This document shows, in pieces, positions 8,177 through 16,900 of a stretch of DNA of 64,000 nt (the first letter of the stretch is position 1; each line of letters opens with the position of its first letter). The DNA comes from an uncultured Sphingomonadaceae bacterium (GTDB lineage Bacteria > Pseudomonadota > Alphaproteobacteria > Sphingomonadales > Sphingomonadaceae). A program made the position numbers and the translations under genes. The notes under the pieces were generated by a model. That model worked only from the letters and a program-made list of their open reading frames with translations. It was not told where the DNA came from and made no database searches. Where the stretch lies: contig CANMEE010000003.1 in the NCBI GenBank assembly GCA_947496865.1, positions 1 through 64,000 on the forward strand. Reading direction: 5' to 3'.

Positions 8177-10156
8177 TTAGTCTGACAGCGACGTTTCCGC
8201 AGACGCCTTATATTGAAGTGTCTCATCCACATTGCCGCGTGTATAGGCGTGATAGCTGCTCCGCGTTTCGGCATAGATGCGCTGAGCGATTGGCTTGCCC
8301 CAATCGGTTTCATTGAGTGCTGTGAACAATGGGCTGACAAACTTGTTGCGTCCCACTGTTGCCAAAAAGCGTTCGGTTTGCGGAACGGCTGGACCATATT
8401 CATTGCGTAGTGCCGCCTCCAGCCACAGAAACAACACTTCATTATTGTCAGCTTGCGAAAGCCCCAAGGTCGTGTCCAGTGCTGCCAGTTGCTCGTTAGA
8501 CAAATCCTGAGGGAGTTCCTCGAGGAAACGTCGCTGCTCTGCCGCCGTCCAGTCACGCCAGGCATCGACATTGGGCAGCGTTGCCTCGTTCGCATAAGCT
8601 GCCACCGCGCTGTCCACTTCCGCAAAGGCCTGCGGATCGGGTTTCCAGGCGTTTTCCGGCAGCCCGGTGCCATAAACCCATTCGTCCAACATCAACCGTT
8701 TTTCCAGTTCAGCATCGTCGCCGATCAGTTTCTCGCGCAGATCAGCTAGGAACATTTCGGATGTCACCGGCTCGAATGCGTGACTGTCAAACCACTGGGT
8801 CAGCCAGGCATCAAACTTTTCACGTCCGATGATATTCTCCGCCGTGCGCAGGAACACTGTCCCTTTGTCGTATATCGCGAAGCCCTTGGTATCGAACGGG
8901 CTTATTGCATTGGGTGTGCGCATGGCTGTGCCCGGATTGTCTGCGCCGACTTCATCGATGCCGCCGACCAAACCGGCATAGCTGAGAGCATATTCTTGCT
9001 CGGCGCGTTCTTTGCCATAGACTTCCTCGACGATGCGGTTCTCGAAATAAGAAGTGACTCCCTCGTTCAACCAACCATCGCGCCAGCTCGAATAAGTGGT
9101 CAAATTTCCTGACCAGCTATGTGCCAATTCATGTGCAACCAACCCGTTGTTAGAGCGATCACCCGCAATGAAGGTCGGTGTGAGAAAGGTCATCACCGGG
9201 TTTTCCATACCGCCATAGGGGAAGGCTGGCGGTAGGATGATCATGTCATAGCGGCCCCAGCGATAGTCACCGAACAATGCAATCCCGGCGTCGATCATCT
9301 CTTCTGTATCGCCGACTTCTTGCGCGGCCGCTTCGATGACTTCGGGTTCTGCCCATACACCTGAACGCGGGCCAAGCTCGCGAAATTCGATATTACCCGC
9401 TGCAATGGCAATCAGATAGGGAGGGACCGGGTTGTTCATGACGAAGCGAAAGTCACGGCGGTTCCCGTCCTTTGGTTCGGGATCGCCCTGAATTACACCG
9501 CTCATGACGACATTCAGGGGCTCGGGCGCCGAGATGGTCGCTTGCCATGTCTGACGGATTCCGGGGCTGTCCTGAGTGGGAATCCAAGTACGGTTGTTGA
9601 TGGCCTGTCCTTGACTGAAGATGAAGGGATGCTTGCCACCAGCTGTCTGCTCCGGGCTTAACCACTGCAAGGCCTCGGCCTCAGGAGCAGACACATATTC
9701 GATCACGATCCGGTGTGTTGCGGCAAGTTCACCCTCTGCCAGTTCGGCGCCTCGCTCCAGTTTTTGAGCTGGCAGCTGGATGGTCAAGGGTTCACCCTTG
9801 CCTTCGACCATCTCGCCAAGGTCAAATTTCAGAGCATTGCCAGCCTCATCGGCGACCGCAGAAACGCGAAGGCCATTGGAGTCGAGTATAATCTCGCTTG
9901 CCTCATCCGCCGCGAGCACATCTAGAGTGGCCGTCCCTCCGATAGTCTTCGCATCGAAGTCCATCGCCAGATCCAAGTCGATATGCGTCACACGCGCCTC
10001 TTGAGGCCTCGCAAAAGTCTGATCATCAAACGCTTCTTCACTTGTCAGAATTGGCGCGATTTCGCCCCGTTGATCCGAGTCCTGCGAGACCAGGCCACCG
10101 CAGCCGGCAAGGAGGAACAGAAACGGTATTATAAGAAATGAGACGTGAATGCGCAT
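8177..10156 (-). CDS. M1-family zinc aminopeptidase lipoprotein
   Basis: A 659-aa metallopeptidase of the M1 (aminopeptidase N / leukotriene A4 hydrolase-like) family. It carries a lipoprotein signal (LLAGCGG, Cys19), an N-terminal beta-sandwich domain, the substrate motif GGMENP, the zinc motif HELAHSWSGN near residues 343-347 with the third ligand Glu in the following WLNEGVTSYFE, and a C-terminal helical domain resembling LTA4 hydrolase. It probably trims N-terminal residues from peptides in the periplasm. All catalytic residues are visible and the length is normal. It stands alone, flanked by REP-like elements on both sides. Confidence 0.92.
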   Translation of the reverse strand: MRIHVSFLIIPFLFLLAGCGGLVSQDSDQRGEIAPILTSEEAFDDQTFARPQEARVTHIDLDLAMDFDAKTIGGTATLDVLAADEASEIILDSNGLRVSAVADEAGNALKFDLGEMVEGKGEPLTIQLPAQKLERGAELAEGELAATHRIVIEYVSAPEAEALQWLSPEQTAGGKHPFIFSQGQAINNRTWIPTQDSPGIRQTWQATISAPEPLNVVMSGVIQGDPEPKDGNRRDFRFVMNNPVPPYLIAIAAGNIEFRELGPRSGVWAEPEVIEAAAQEVGDTEEMIDAGIALFGDYRWGRYDMIILPPAFPYGGMENPVMTFLTPTFIAGDRSNNGLVAHELAHSWSGNLTTYSSWRDGWLNEGVTSYFENRIVEEVYGKERAEQEYALSYAGLVGGIDEVGADNPGTAMRTPNAISPFDTKGFAIYDKGTVFLRTAENIIGREKFDAWLTQWFDSHAFEPVTSEMFLADLREKLIGDDAELEKRLMLDEWVYGTGLPENAWKPDPQAFAEVDSAVAAYANEATLPNVDAWRDWTAAEQRRFLEELPQDLSNEQLAALDTTLGLSQADNNEVLFLWLEAALRNEYGPAVPQTERFLATVGRNKFVSPLFTALNETDWGKPIAQRIYAETRSSYHAYTRGNVDETLQYKASAETSLSD

Positions 10157-10288
10157 AGGGAAATCCTGATCAGAGAGAATTTTTGGGTGACTTACATCAT
10201 ACGCAGCTGCTTGCCAGCCCTTGATACAATAAAATATCCCCCGTCAGCATTCGATAGACGGACCGTTCCGGCTTTTCCAAATTTCTCA

Positions 10289-10350
10289 TGTCCGCTTTTG
10301 CGCCCATAGCCGACACTAGCGTTATGTCTGCTTCATCCCGAAAGCGGACA
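10289..10350. repeat. REP-like element (copy 4, complete A+B pair)
   Basis: A 62-bp composite of the same length and layout as the copy at 8028, about 90% identical by eye. Unit A has two mismatches in its right arm (ATAGCCGACA); unit B has arms TGTCTGCTTC and GAAAGCGGACA and is the better-formed B unit of the window. It lies between two leftward genes. Confidence 0.8.
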
Positions 10351-10359
10351 TAAGATTAG

Positions 10360-10710
10360 TTACTTTAAATAAATACCGTGCTTTTTCAGATACTCTATCC
10401 CAGTATCGGTAATGCTAAGCCAATGATAAATCATGTTGTTGCGCTCATCATTGGCAATCTTAAGAAATTGATCGATTGCCTGATTTTGTTTGTTTTGGCT
10501 GATGCTCTGAAACTCGCGATCTTGAACCGTTTCACCGTCGGTGAGGAACTCTACTTCAACATACCTTTTTGCGTATAGGCTGCTCACAGCCTCAAAAAGT
10601 TCATTTTCGTTGCAAGTCTCAAACGTAAAATAGTCGAATAACTCTGTGAAAGAGTGCCTATCATCAAGCACTTCGTCAGCAACCCACAGTTCGAGCTTCT
10701 CTGGTTTCAC
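10360..10710 (-). CDS. AT-rich orphan protein (116 aa)
   Basis: I do not recognise this protein. It is soluble and acidic, predicted mostly helical, with a C-terminal ITDTGIEYLKKHG stretch like the end of a winged-helix domain, which is only a resemblance. There is no signal peptide. Base composition is visibly more AT-rich than the surrounding sequence and the gene lies between REP-like elements at 10289 and 10806, consistent with recent acquisition. No partner gene is adjacent. Confidence 0.6.
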   Translation of the reverse strand: MKPEKLELWVADEVLDDRHSFTELFDYFTFETCNENELFEAVSSLYAKRYVEVEFLTDGETVQDREFQSISQNKQNQAIDQFLKIANDERNNMIYHWLSITDTGIEYLKKHGIYLK

Positions 10711-10805
10711 TAGAAAATTTCCAAAGAAGTTACTGAAAATCGAGATATCAAAAATTCAATCATAAGCCTCAACTTAACGGCCTGTTACCTCAGCTGCAAT
10801 CCTAT

Positions 10806-10879
10806 CGTCCGCTTTTGCGCCCAAAGCGGACACTAGCGATAAGCTGGTTGTCGGTCCGCTGACGACCCAGTAGCGGACA
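10806..10879. repeat. REP-like element (copy 5, A+B pair)
   Basis: Unit A has arms CGTCCGCTTT and AAAGCGGACA around the same 7-bp centre TGCGCCC. Unit B is diverged, with TCCGCT (10855-10860) and AGCGGA (10872-10877) arms and a longer centre. The rest of the gap (10711-10805 and 10880-11004) holds nothing I can identify. Confidence 0.75.
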
Positions 10880-11004
10880 TTTACCAAACCGCATTGAAGC
10901 TTCTGATCTTTCTCGCTCCGATCAGTCCGATCAGGACTGATCCGCTTTCGTAATCTCTGGCCTTAAGGCTTCATCTCAGCGGAAGATGGGATGATGTCGA
11001 AACA

Positions 11005-11493
11005 CTAGGCAGGCCAGAACGGCTGCCCTGCCAGCGCTTGCATAAACAGCGCCACAGCAACCGCGACCTGCACCACGCCAAGGCCGACCACCATCGGCCC
11101 CGCAGGCCATTTCCGACGATCAGCGATGTAGCCCGCCAGCGGCAGCGTTTGCATCAGATGTAGCGACACGAAATGCGCCGGGCGCAGATCGCCATATTCG
11201 CGCGACCAGCCAAAGAATGGGACAACCTCTCCGCCCCCGCTAAGTGGCGCGCCGACAAAGCAGCCGATGTTCGACATATACCCGGCAAAGACCAGGGTGA
11301 TGACGAAGCCCGTGGTCAACCCGATACTAAACCCCAGCCATAATCCGCGGTTGCTGCGGTCACCTTTGCGCCAAATTGATCCGCGTACTGATCCGGCTAT
11401 TATGCAAGAGGTGATGACCGCGTGGGCAGTGGCGCACGGCCTGGCCGATCTCATGATGCCGGACGCACGGGACGCGCAATCGCGTTCGAACAA
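11005..11493 (-). pseudogene. Probable truncated membrane-protein gene (3' part)
   Basis: The open frame codes for about 162 aa. From about residue 50 it reads as a genuine integral membrane protein (RGLWLGFSIGLTTGFVITLVFAGY, then GDLRPAHFVSLHLMQTLPLAG and a last hydrophobic segment), resembling the C-terminal half of a larger membrane protein of unknown function seen in related bacteria. The first ~45 residues (Cys/Arg-rich) do not look like protein, and no signal or ribosome binding site is seen. The 5' half has probably been lost; the REP half-site and IS30 remnant just upstream are candidate causes. An intact short protein cannot be excluded. Confidence 0.5.
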
Positions 11494-11568
11494 ATGACCA
11501 ACGCCTCACGTGATGCTGTGCTTTCGGATCTTATTTTGCGGGCGATTGGAATCAAGGAAACGTCATAG

Positions 11569-11583
11569 TGTCCGCTTTCGGGG
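11569..11583. repeat. REP-like half-site (copy 6)
   Basis: A lone arm TGTCCGCTTTCGGGG, the reverse complement of the unit B right half, with no matching second arm nearby. It lies 60 bp before the IS30 remnant, so the partner arm may have been lost in a rearrangement. Confidence 0.55.
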
Positions 11584-11643
11584 GCGATTTCAACCGGTGG
11601 CAGCAACATTTTAATCTTTAGATTTGAAGATGGAGTGTTGGAA

Positions 11644-11781
11644 ATGAAGCGGAGACGACGGATATATTTTAGCGATGCGCAGAAGGCGGAAATTTGTGAT
11701 CGCTGGCACTGCGGAGAGTTGATGCGTTGATTGGTCGGGGTTTTGATCGGGACTCGTCTTCGATCTACCCTATCGCGAGAC
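11644..11781 (+). mobile_element. IS30-type transposase remnant (5' fragment)
   Basis: Reading from the ATG at 11644 gives MKRRRRIYFSDAQKAEICDRW and ends at TGA 11728. After a -1 frame change at about 11724 the text continues ALIGRGFDRDSSSIYPIARP. Together this matches the N-terminal helix-turn-helix part of IS30-family transposases of sphingomonads. The fragment stops after about 45 codons and runs into the dehalogenase-like gene on the other strand; the DDE catalytic domain is absent. It is a dead fragment. No terminal inverted repeat pair was found. The remainder of 11494-11813 holds only this and the REP half-site. Confidence 0.7.
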
Positions 11782-11813
11782 CGCAGATTGTCGCGCTGGC
11801 ACCTCTTTGCGAA

Positions 11814-12872
11814 CTAGTTCGATTTTATGAACTGATCCAGGAGCTCGACTAGCTTTTCCGGCTTGTCTTCCTGAATGAAATGGGCACCGCCTTCGACCAA
11901 TGCGTGCGCCTGTCCCTCGGCGCCGGGCACTCGTTCTTGCCAATCCTTATCTCGTCCGGCCATCAAAGCATCATCTGTGCCAAATGCGGTGATTAGCGGC
12001 TTGTCCCAATTGGCGTAGAAATCATCAAGAATCGCCTGATTTTGTCTGAGTTGGCTTGCCACCAGAGTTGGGAACATCCTGACGCCAGCCATAGTTTCTT
12101 CAGTTGGGAACGGAGCGGCATATCCAGCCAGTTCAGCGTCTGATAGCTTGCGCGTGGTCCCGTTTTGGAAAAGTACTGAGAAGTCGAATTTGTCGCTCGT
12201 TCTTGCGTAGGCGACCCAAGTTGCAAACGAAAACTCCTCGCCATCAAAGTCCAGTTCCTGAACGTCTCCTTCGTTCCAGACAGACATGCGAAACAAGGGA
12301 TAACCGAGCCAGCCCTGTATACCCTCCGCTGCGGGCAAAGTCGTATTGGATAACATAATCCGAGAAAAGCGATCCGGTCGTTGCTCAACAACCCGAAGGC
12401 CAATCAGGCCACCCCAATCCTGAGCAAAGAGGGTCGCATTTTCTAAATCGACCGCGTCCACGAAATCACTCATTATATCGACATGCATTTGATATGAGTG
12501 GGATGACCAATCTACCGGCTTGTCAGACCTGCCAAAGCCCACATTGTCCGGAGCGATCACCCGATAGCCTGCTTCGCTAAGCAACGGGATCATATGGCGA
12601 TAAAGATAACTCCATGATGGCTGGCCGTGCATTAGGAAAACGACCTGGCCATCTTTTGGTCCTTCATCGACATAGTGGATTCTATATCCTGATACGTCGA
12701 CATAGTTTGGCTCAAAATCGTAGTCGGGCAGATTTTCAAACTGGCTATCCGGGGTCCGGACAACCTGCCCCACGCTCCACTCTGCAGAAGACTGCATAGA
12801 GACAACCGTCACTACCACGGCGGTAACCAAGACGCCCAAACCAATAAGTATATTTTTGAGCATTTGGCTCAC
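11814..12872 (-). CDS. Membrane-anchored haloalkane-dehalogenase-like hydrolase
   Basis: A 352-aa alpha/beta hydrolase closest to haloalkane dehalogenases of the DhlA type (HLD-I). After an N-terminal signal-anchor (about residues 7-27) come HGQPSWSYLYR (oxyanion motif, near 81), the nucleophile motif AQDWGG with Asp near 151 and the halide-binding Trp next to it, an Asp in FGTDD near 300 and the catalytic His in GGAHF near 330. Family members replace a carbon-bound halogen by OH through an ester with the nucleophile Asp. The membrane anchor is unusual, as characterised enzymes are soluble. It is the last gene of a leftward run from the LysR regulator. Halide specificity is inferred. Confidence 0.8.
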   Translation of the reverse strand: MSQMLKNILIGLGVLVTAVVVTVVSMQSSAEWSVGQVVRTPDSQFENLPDYDFEPNYVDVSGYRIHYVDEGPKDGQVVFLMHGQPSWSYLYRHMIPLLSEAGYRVIAPDNVGFGRSDKPVDWSSHSYQMHVDIMSDFVDAVDLENATLFAQDWGGLIGLRVVEQRPDRFSRIMLSNTTLPAAEGIQGWLGYPLFRMSVWNEGDVQELDFDGEEFSFATWVAYARTSDKFDFSVLFQNGTTRKLSDAELAGYAAPFPTEETMAGVRMFPTLVASQLRQNQAILDDFYANWDKPLITAFGTDDALMAGRDKDWQERVPGAEGQAHALVEGGAHFIQEDKPEKLVELLDQFIKSN

Positions 12873-12925
12873 TCCTCTTCATGTTCCATCGGCTTATACC
12901 CGCGCAGATGAGTTTGTGATCACAT

Positions 12926-14065
12926 TTATAGTTGCGGACAAATCAGAAATTTCGATCCAGTGGTTTTTGCGTTGTAGCGGTCTACAATCTGGCTGTCCAA
13001 AGCATCTGATAGTGAAATTTCATCTGTGTAGTGGCTTGCAAAAGTGGTTTTGAGTTCTTTTGCGACCCGCATGCGTAACCGTTCTCCAACCTCCAGGTCT
13101 GCCTTTGCAAGAAAGTTGGGAAGCAGCCAGGCGCCAATACTCCAGGCCATGCCGTAGTTTCGCGGCGCAAATTCGGTTGGTGACGTATCGAGCCCGCCAT
13201 AGAGATAGACCTGTTTATGTTTGGTTGAACCATAAATACTGAAAGCAGTGGGCGTGCGAGCTGCTGCCGCCTCCATAGCAATCAATATATCGGATGCTAA
13301 CGAGCCACCTCCGGTCGCATCAAAGGCAATTGTGGCTCCGGTTTCATCCAGGGCATCAACCAATTCTTCCTTGAAAGTATCGCTGCTGGAATTGATGATA
13401 TATTTGGCACCGAGGTCTTTTAATATGTCCGCCTGCTCCTGACGGCGAACTATATTGACGATATCAATACCATCACCTTGACATATTTTATTGAGCATCT
13501 GCCCCAGATTTGACGCGGCGGCTGTGTGCACGATTGCGCTGTGCCCCTCCAATCGCATAGTCTCGACAAAGCTGAGTGCAGTCAACGGATTGACGAAACT
13601 GGATGCACCATCTTTGGCTGTGCAACCCGGCAATAGTGGCATGACCTGGGCCGCCGGGACGCATCGGTATTCTGCATACATACTGGCACCGCCCATAACA
13701 GCAACAGTTTTCCCGATCAGGCTTTGTGCATGTTCTCCTTCGCCGGCTGCCACCACAGTGCCAGCTCCTTCGTTGCCAACGGGAAGATTTTGACCAACCC
13801 GCGCTTTCATTGCCGCCATAGCGGGCGGAGAAACGGGCGCGGTCAAAACCTTGTTTGCGCCGTCGCCACTGGACTCGGCTTCGGCCATATTTGCGCCTCC
13901 AAACATGACCGCATGATCGGAAGGATTAATCGGTGTGGCTTCGATCCGCACGATAATCTCGTTCGTTTCCGGTGTTGGCATCGGTTTTTCATGCAAAGCC
14001 AATGTGAGTTTCCCATCCTCTGAAACGGTCGAGAACATCTGTTTGTAGGATTCTGGTAAAGTCAT
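12926..14065 (-). CDS. Zinc-independent MDR dehydrogenase (quinone-oxidoreductase-like)
   Basis: A 379-aa medium-chain dehydrogenase/reductase. The N-terminal GroES-like domain includes NPSDHAVMFG and GNEGAGTVVAAG; the nucleotide-binding domain follows, with VHTAAASNLGQM in place of the usual GxGxxG-rich loop and AFDATGGGSLA. The catalytic-zinc ligands of alcohol dehydrogenases are missing, which places it with quinone oxidoreductase / enoyl-reductase-like members using NAD(P)H. It lies between the dehalogenase-like gene and the two DUF1330 genes on the same strand, so it may reduce carbonyl or enone products formed in this pathway; that is inference. Confidence 0.8.
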   Translation of the reverse strand: MTLPESYKQMFSTVSEDGKLTLALHEKPMPTPETNEIIVRIEATPINPSDHAVMFGGANMAEAESSGDGANKVLTAPVSPPAMAAMKARVGQNLPVGNEGAGTVVAAGEGEHAQSLIGKTVAVMGGASMYAEYRCVPAAQVMPLLPGCTAKDGASSFVNPLTALSFVETMRLEGHSAIVHTAAASNLGQMLNKICQGDGIDIVNIVRRQEQADILKDLGAKYIINSSSDTFKEELVDALDETGATIAFDATGGGSLASDILIAMEAAAARTPTAFSIYGSTKHKQVYLYGGLDTSPTEFAPRNYGMAWSIGAWLLPNFLAKADLEVGERLRMRVAKELKTTFASHYTDEISLSDALDSQIVDRYNAKTTGSKFLICPQL

Positions 14066-14108
14066 CGAATATCTCCAGTTAAAAATCGTGGTGGCGAAAC
14101 GGCCATGA

Positions 14109-14630
14109 TTATTGTTCGGGTACAGGAGCAGGTGCCATTCTTACCAGCCGTGAATCCGCCACAGCGGCACTCCGGTGGAAGGCGTGCTTTGTATATTCCG
14201 GGTCACCGACTAGCGCTAAAAAGGAAGCGAGATTGGGATAAGACACAATGAAGATGGCATCCCATTTTTCATGCTCTGGCCCGATTAGTGTGAGTTGAGG
14301 CATACCAAAATATGACACTTTGCCGCCCGTTCTGTTGGCTATGGGGCTGGAATGGCGGCTATATTCGGCATAAGCCTGCTCGCCGGTCCAGCCCTTTGCC
14401 GCGAATTCGTTCTCTTTTTCGTAGCTAGCCTTGTCTTTGAACCGAATCATGTTGAGCATGTGTAGCGGCTGATCAACAGGGAGCTTCTGCATCGCTGCAT
14501 AGGCCCTGGCATCGGAGTTTACATATCTTGCGGGTGTCGATTCTTGATCTGTGGCATTTGCAGGCGAGGCAACTAGTGTGGCCATCGATACTGTCACAAA
14601 GGATGTGACCAGAGCGTTAAATATTTTCAT
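14109..14630 (-). CDS. Exported DUF1330 protein, copy 1
   Basis: A 173-aa protein with a Sec signal peptide (ending ANATD) and one DUF1330 domain, a small ferredoxin-like dimeric alpha/beta-barrel fold. Its hallmarks are LHMLNMIRFKDKA, the GWTGEQAYAEYSRHSSPI segment and the C-terminal DPEYTKHAFHRSAAVADSRL. The start at 14630 is used because it gives the signal peptide; the longer frame reads back into the neighbouring gene. It is a paralogue of the next gene upstream (roughly 60% identical by eye), so the pair arose by tandem duplication. Function is unknown; the fold often binds small hydrophobic ligands. Confidence 0.82.
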   Translation of the reverse strand: MKIFNALVTSFVTVSMATLVASPANATDQESTPARYVNSDARAYAAMQKLPVDQPLHMLNMIRFKDKASYEKENEFAAKGWTGEQAYAEYSRHSSPIANRTGGKVSYFGMPQLTLIGPEHEKWDAIFIVSYPNLASFLALVGDPEYTKHAFHRSAAVADSRLVRMAPAPVPEQ

Positions 14631-14698
14631 ATGTAGACACCTTTCGAATGTTGGACTGAATTGAGTATATTCTTGCTCTTGCACGAAAGGACAAACCC

Positions 14699-15220
14699 CT
14701 ACTGTTTGGGAGCAGGTGCAGGAACCATGCGAATGAGTCTGGAGTCCGCGACCCCGGCCTTCCGATGAAAAGCATGTTTCCGATATTCCGGATCTTCGAA
14801 CAGAGCTTGTAAAACGGTCACATCGGGATAGTAGATGATGAAGATCGAATCCCATTGTTCGTCTTCCGGCCCAATTAAAGTAAGCTGCGGTAGACCAGTA
14901 TAGTGTGTGTTGCCGCCCAGCCGCGCTACGATAGGTCCGGCGTGTTGGCGATATTCCGCATAGGCCTTAGCGCCCGTCCAGCCCTTGTTCGCAAATTCAC
15001 TGCCCTCCGGATATTCTGCTTTGTCCTTTAGCTTGATCATATTGAGCATATGAATTTCTTCGTCCATCGGCAGCTTGAACATTTCACCCAGTGCCTTTGG
15101 GTTGGCATCAATATGACCCTGGGTCGCTGCAGCTTCGTTATGTTCAGCAGCGGCCGGTGCTCCGAACACGGCCAAACAGGAGGTCATGATCGGAATGATG
15201 AGTGTGATAATGAATTTCAT
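14699..15220 (-). CDS. Exported DUF1330 protein, copy 2
   Basis: A 173-aa protein with a signal peptide (residues 1-24, ending GAPAAAE) and a DUF1330 domain: IHMLNMIKLKDKA, GWTGAKAYAEYRQHAGPI, PQLTLIGPEDEQWDSIF, DPEYRKHAFHRKAGVADSRL. The start at 15220 places the signal peptide at the N-terminus. It is the upstream member of the tandem pair, with a 68-bp gap between the two genes. Conservation of the His-Arg pair and both export signals in the two copies suggests both are functional in the periplasm. The role is unknown. Confidence 0.82.
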   Translation of the reverse strand: MKFIITLIIPIMTSCLAVFGAPAAAEHNEAAATQGHIDANPKALGEMFKLPMDEEIHMLNMIKLKDKAEYPEGSEFANKGWTGAKAYAEYRQHAGPIVARLGGNTHYTGLPQLTLIGPEDEQWDSIFIIYYPDVTVLQALFEDPEYRKHAFHRKAGVADSRLIRMVPAPAPKQ

Positions 15221-15286
15221 AATGAGAGAATCTTTCGAGAATTCGGTCAAAAACTTGTTAATTGCGAATATAGATGACGGCTGTTC

Positions 15287-15712
15287 TCAAAGCGTCGCCA
15301 GCAGGTACGCAAGGTACAAGCCGAGCGCGATACCGGTTAATCCAGTGCCCATCGCACCGATCATTCTGAAAAATACAAACGGTGTGAATGCGCTGCCATC
15401 GGCATGCGATCCGGAAAGTGACATAAAGCCTATTGCATGAGATATCCGTGCCAGAACGAAAATGGCTGCCAAGCTCCTTACAACAGAGCCGCCACCGGTA
15501 AATCCTTCGACCAGAGCCAGAATGACAAGAAAAAGCGCTGCATTTTCCGCCAGATTGCCATGACGCCTAACTTTCCGTTCAAGCTCCTGGTCGTCACTTA
15601 ACCCCACGCCGATTTTCGCTTTCGCCCGGTGCGTTCCGGTGTTCATCATTAGCAGCTGCTGCAAGATTATCAGGAATGCGCCTGCCATTGCAGTAGTAAG
15701 GGGATAGGCCAT
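15287..15712 (-). CDS. MAPEG-family membrane protein
   Basis: A 141-aa four-helix membrane protein of the MAPEG family (membrane-associated proteins in eicosanoid and glutathione metabolism). The signature ERKVRRHGNLAENAALFLVILALVE is complete, with the Arg and Asn-x-x-Glu that bind glutathione in family members. The ATG at 15712 is preferred because GGAG lies 7 nt before it; two upstream in-frame ATGs have poorer spacing. With two glutathione S-transferases across the LysR regulator, a glutathione-dependent membrane detoxification role is plausible but unproven. Confidence 0.85.
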   Translation of the reverse strand: MAYPLTTAMAGAFLIILQQLLMMNTGTHRAKAKIGVGLSDDQELERKVRRHGNLAENAALFLVILALVEGFTGGGSVVRSLAAIFVLARISHAIGFMSLSGSHADGSAFTPFVFFRMIGAMGTGLTGIALGLYLAYLLATL

Positions 15713-15869
15713 TTTCATTCTCCGCCATTTATTGGTTCGAACTGGATGACCACTTAGGGTCATTCGGTTGTTAATGACGGCGCTTTATTGCATTGTCATT
15801 TGCTAGATACGCAACTTGGTGGCTTATCAGTGCGCCATCAATAGATGCTCATTATAGAATGCTCACAGT

Positions 15870-16769
15870 TTACATCGTGCCTAGAAATTCATGTCTGGCA
15901 TCACGAAGCACCTTCTCGGCAAATGTCATAAATGCCTTGATCCGAGCCGTTCGCCGCAAATCACTATGGGTCAGTAGCCAGATATCCCGGGCTTTAATTG
16001 GCTTCTTTTCTGTCGCCCGGACCAACAGCGGTTCCCGGTCTCCTATGAAACAAGGGATCATGGCCAAACCTAGACCACCCTTTGCTGCCGACAATTGCAT
16101 TGCGGCACCGGGAAAGCATCCCCACATCGGCACTTTGCTAAACTCCGTTTCCTTGGTCCATTCCGGAAATTTGTCATCATCAGCATCCCACGCGACCCAC
16201 CTGGCGGATTCAGGATCATTTTCGAAATCCTGAGAATCCAGATATTCCTGAGTTGCGTAAACCGTCTGATTATAGGTGATAATACGCTTCCCCACGAGAG
16301 ATTGGGGAGGATTGTTGTCGATACGGATCGCAATATCAGCCTCCCGCCGCGAGACGTCTAATATATTTGTCGTCGCAATCATGTGAACTTCTATGCCGGG
16401 GTGCTTGTTGGTAAATTCTGATAATCTGGGGCCAAATGTATGAACGGCAATGGGCTCCGCCATTGTGACCGTCACCACACCGCTCATATCGCCATCCTGT
16501 CCTGATATGGATCGCTCGGCGCTGTTTAGCCGGATCCCGCAATCACGGACAGCGGTAACAAATTCTTCGCCGGCGGCGTTCAATACAAATCCCTCGGGTT
16601 GCCGATCAAAGAGCTTTGTACCCAGTGCGTATTCCAGACTATCTATTCGGCGGCTCACCGTGGAATGATGAACACCCAATGCCCGAGCCGCCCGCCGGAC
16701 CGATCCGGCGTCAGCAACCACGGCGAAACTTTTCACCTCTTCCCAATCCAGATGTTGTGCGCCCAGCAT
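15870..16769 (-). CDS. LysR-family transcriptional regulator
   Basis: A 299-aa LysR regulator with an N-terminal winged helix-turn-helix (SFAVVADAGSVRRAARALGVHHSTVSRRIDSLE) and a two-lobed effector domain from about residue 90. The start at 16769 has AAGGA about 9 nt upstream; 14 extra residues from 16811 are less likely. It is divergent from the peroxiredoxin gene with 131 bp between starts, the usual LysR layout, so it probably controls the peroxiredoxin-GST-hydrolase-GST operon. A T-N11-A half-site could not be fixed by eye. Confidence 0.88.
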   Translation of the reverse strand: MLGAQHLDWEEVKSFAVVADAGSVRRAARALGVHHSTVSRRIDSLEYALGTKLFDRQPEGFVLNAAGEEFVTAVRDCGIRLNSAERSISGQDGDMSGVVTVTMAEPIAVHTFGPRLSEFTNKHPGIEVHMIATTNILDVSRREADIAIRIDNNPPQSLVGKRIITYNQTVYATQEYLDSQDFENDPESARWVAWDADDDKFPEWTKETEFSKVPMWGCFPGAAMQLSAAKGGLGLAMIPCFIGDREPLLVRATEKKPIKARDIWLLTHSDLRRTARIKAFMTFAEKVLRDARHEFLGTM

Positions 16770-16900
16770 ATATTGAATTCCTTTGTAAGATTTGGTGGCT
16801 ATCTGACGCAACGGTAAGTTGCGATAGGCATTGATGACGGCTCACTAGTGAAGCACTAATACAGATTTTCCAACTCATTACCACATTAAGGAATTTCGCC

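Noticed and set aside
10360..10710. Toxin or antitoxin candidate
   Set aside because: There is no adjacent small partner gene and no recognisable toxin or antitoxin fold, so a toxin-antitoxin label would be a guess.
8028..10879. Repeated palindromes considered as CRISPR or integron attC sites
   Set aside because: Spacing is irregular and separated by whole unrelated genes, there is no cas gene or integrase, and the copies are internally palindromic, as REP elements are.
11005..11813. Genomic island boundary with integrase or tRNA attachment site
   Set aside because: No integrase, tRNA or direct-repeat attachment pair was found; only an IS30 fragment and a truncated gene are visible.
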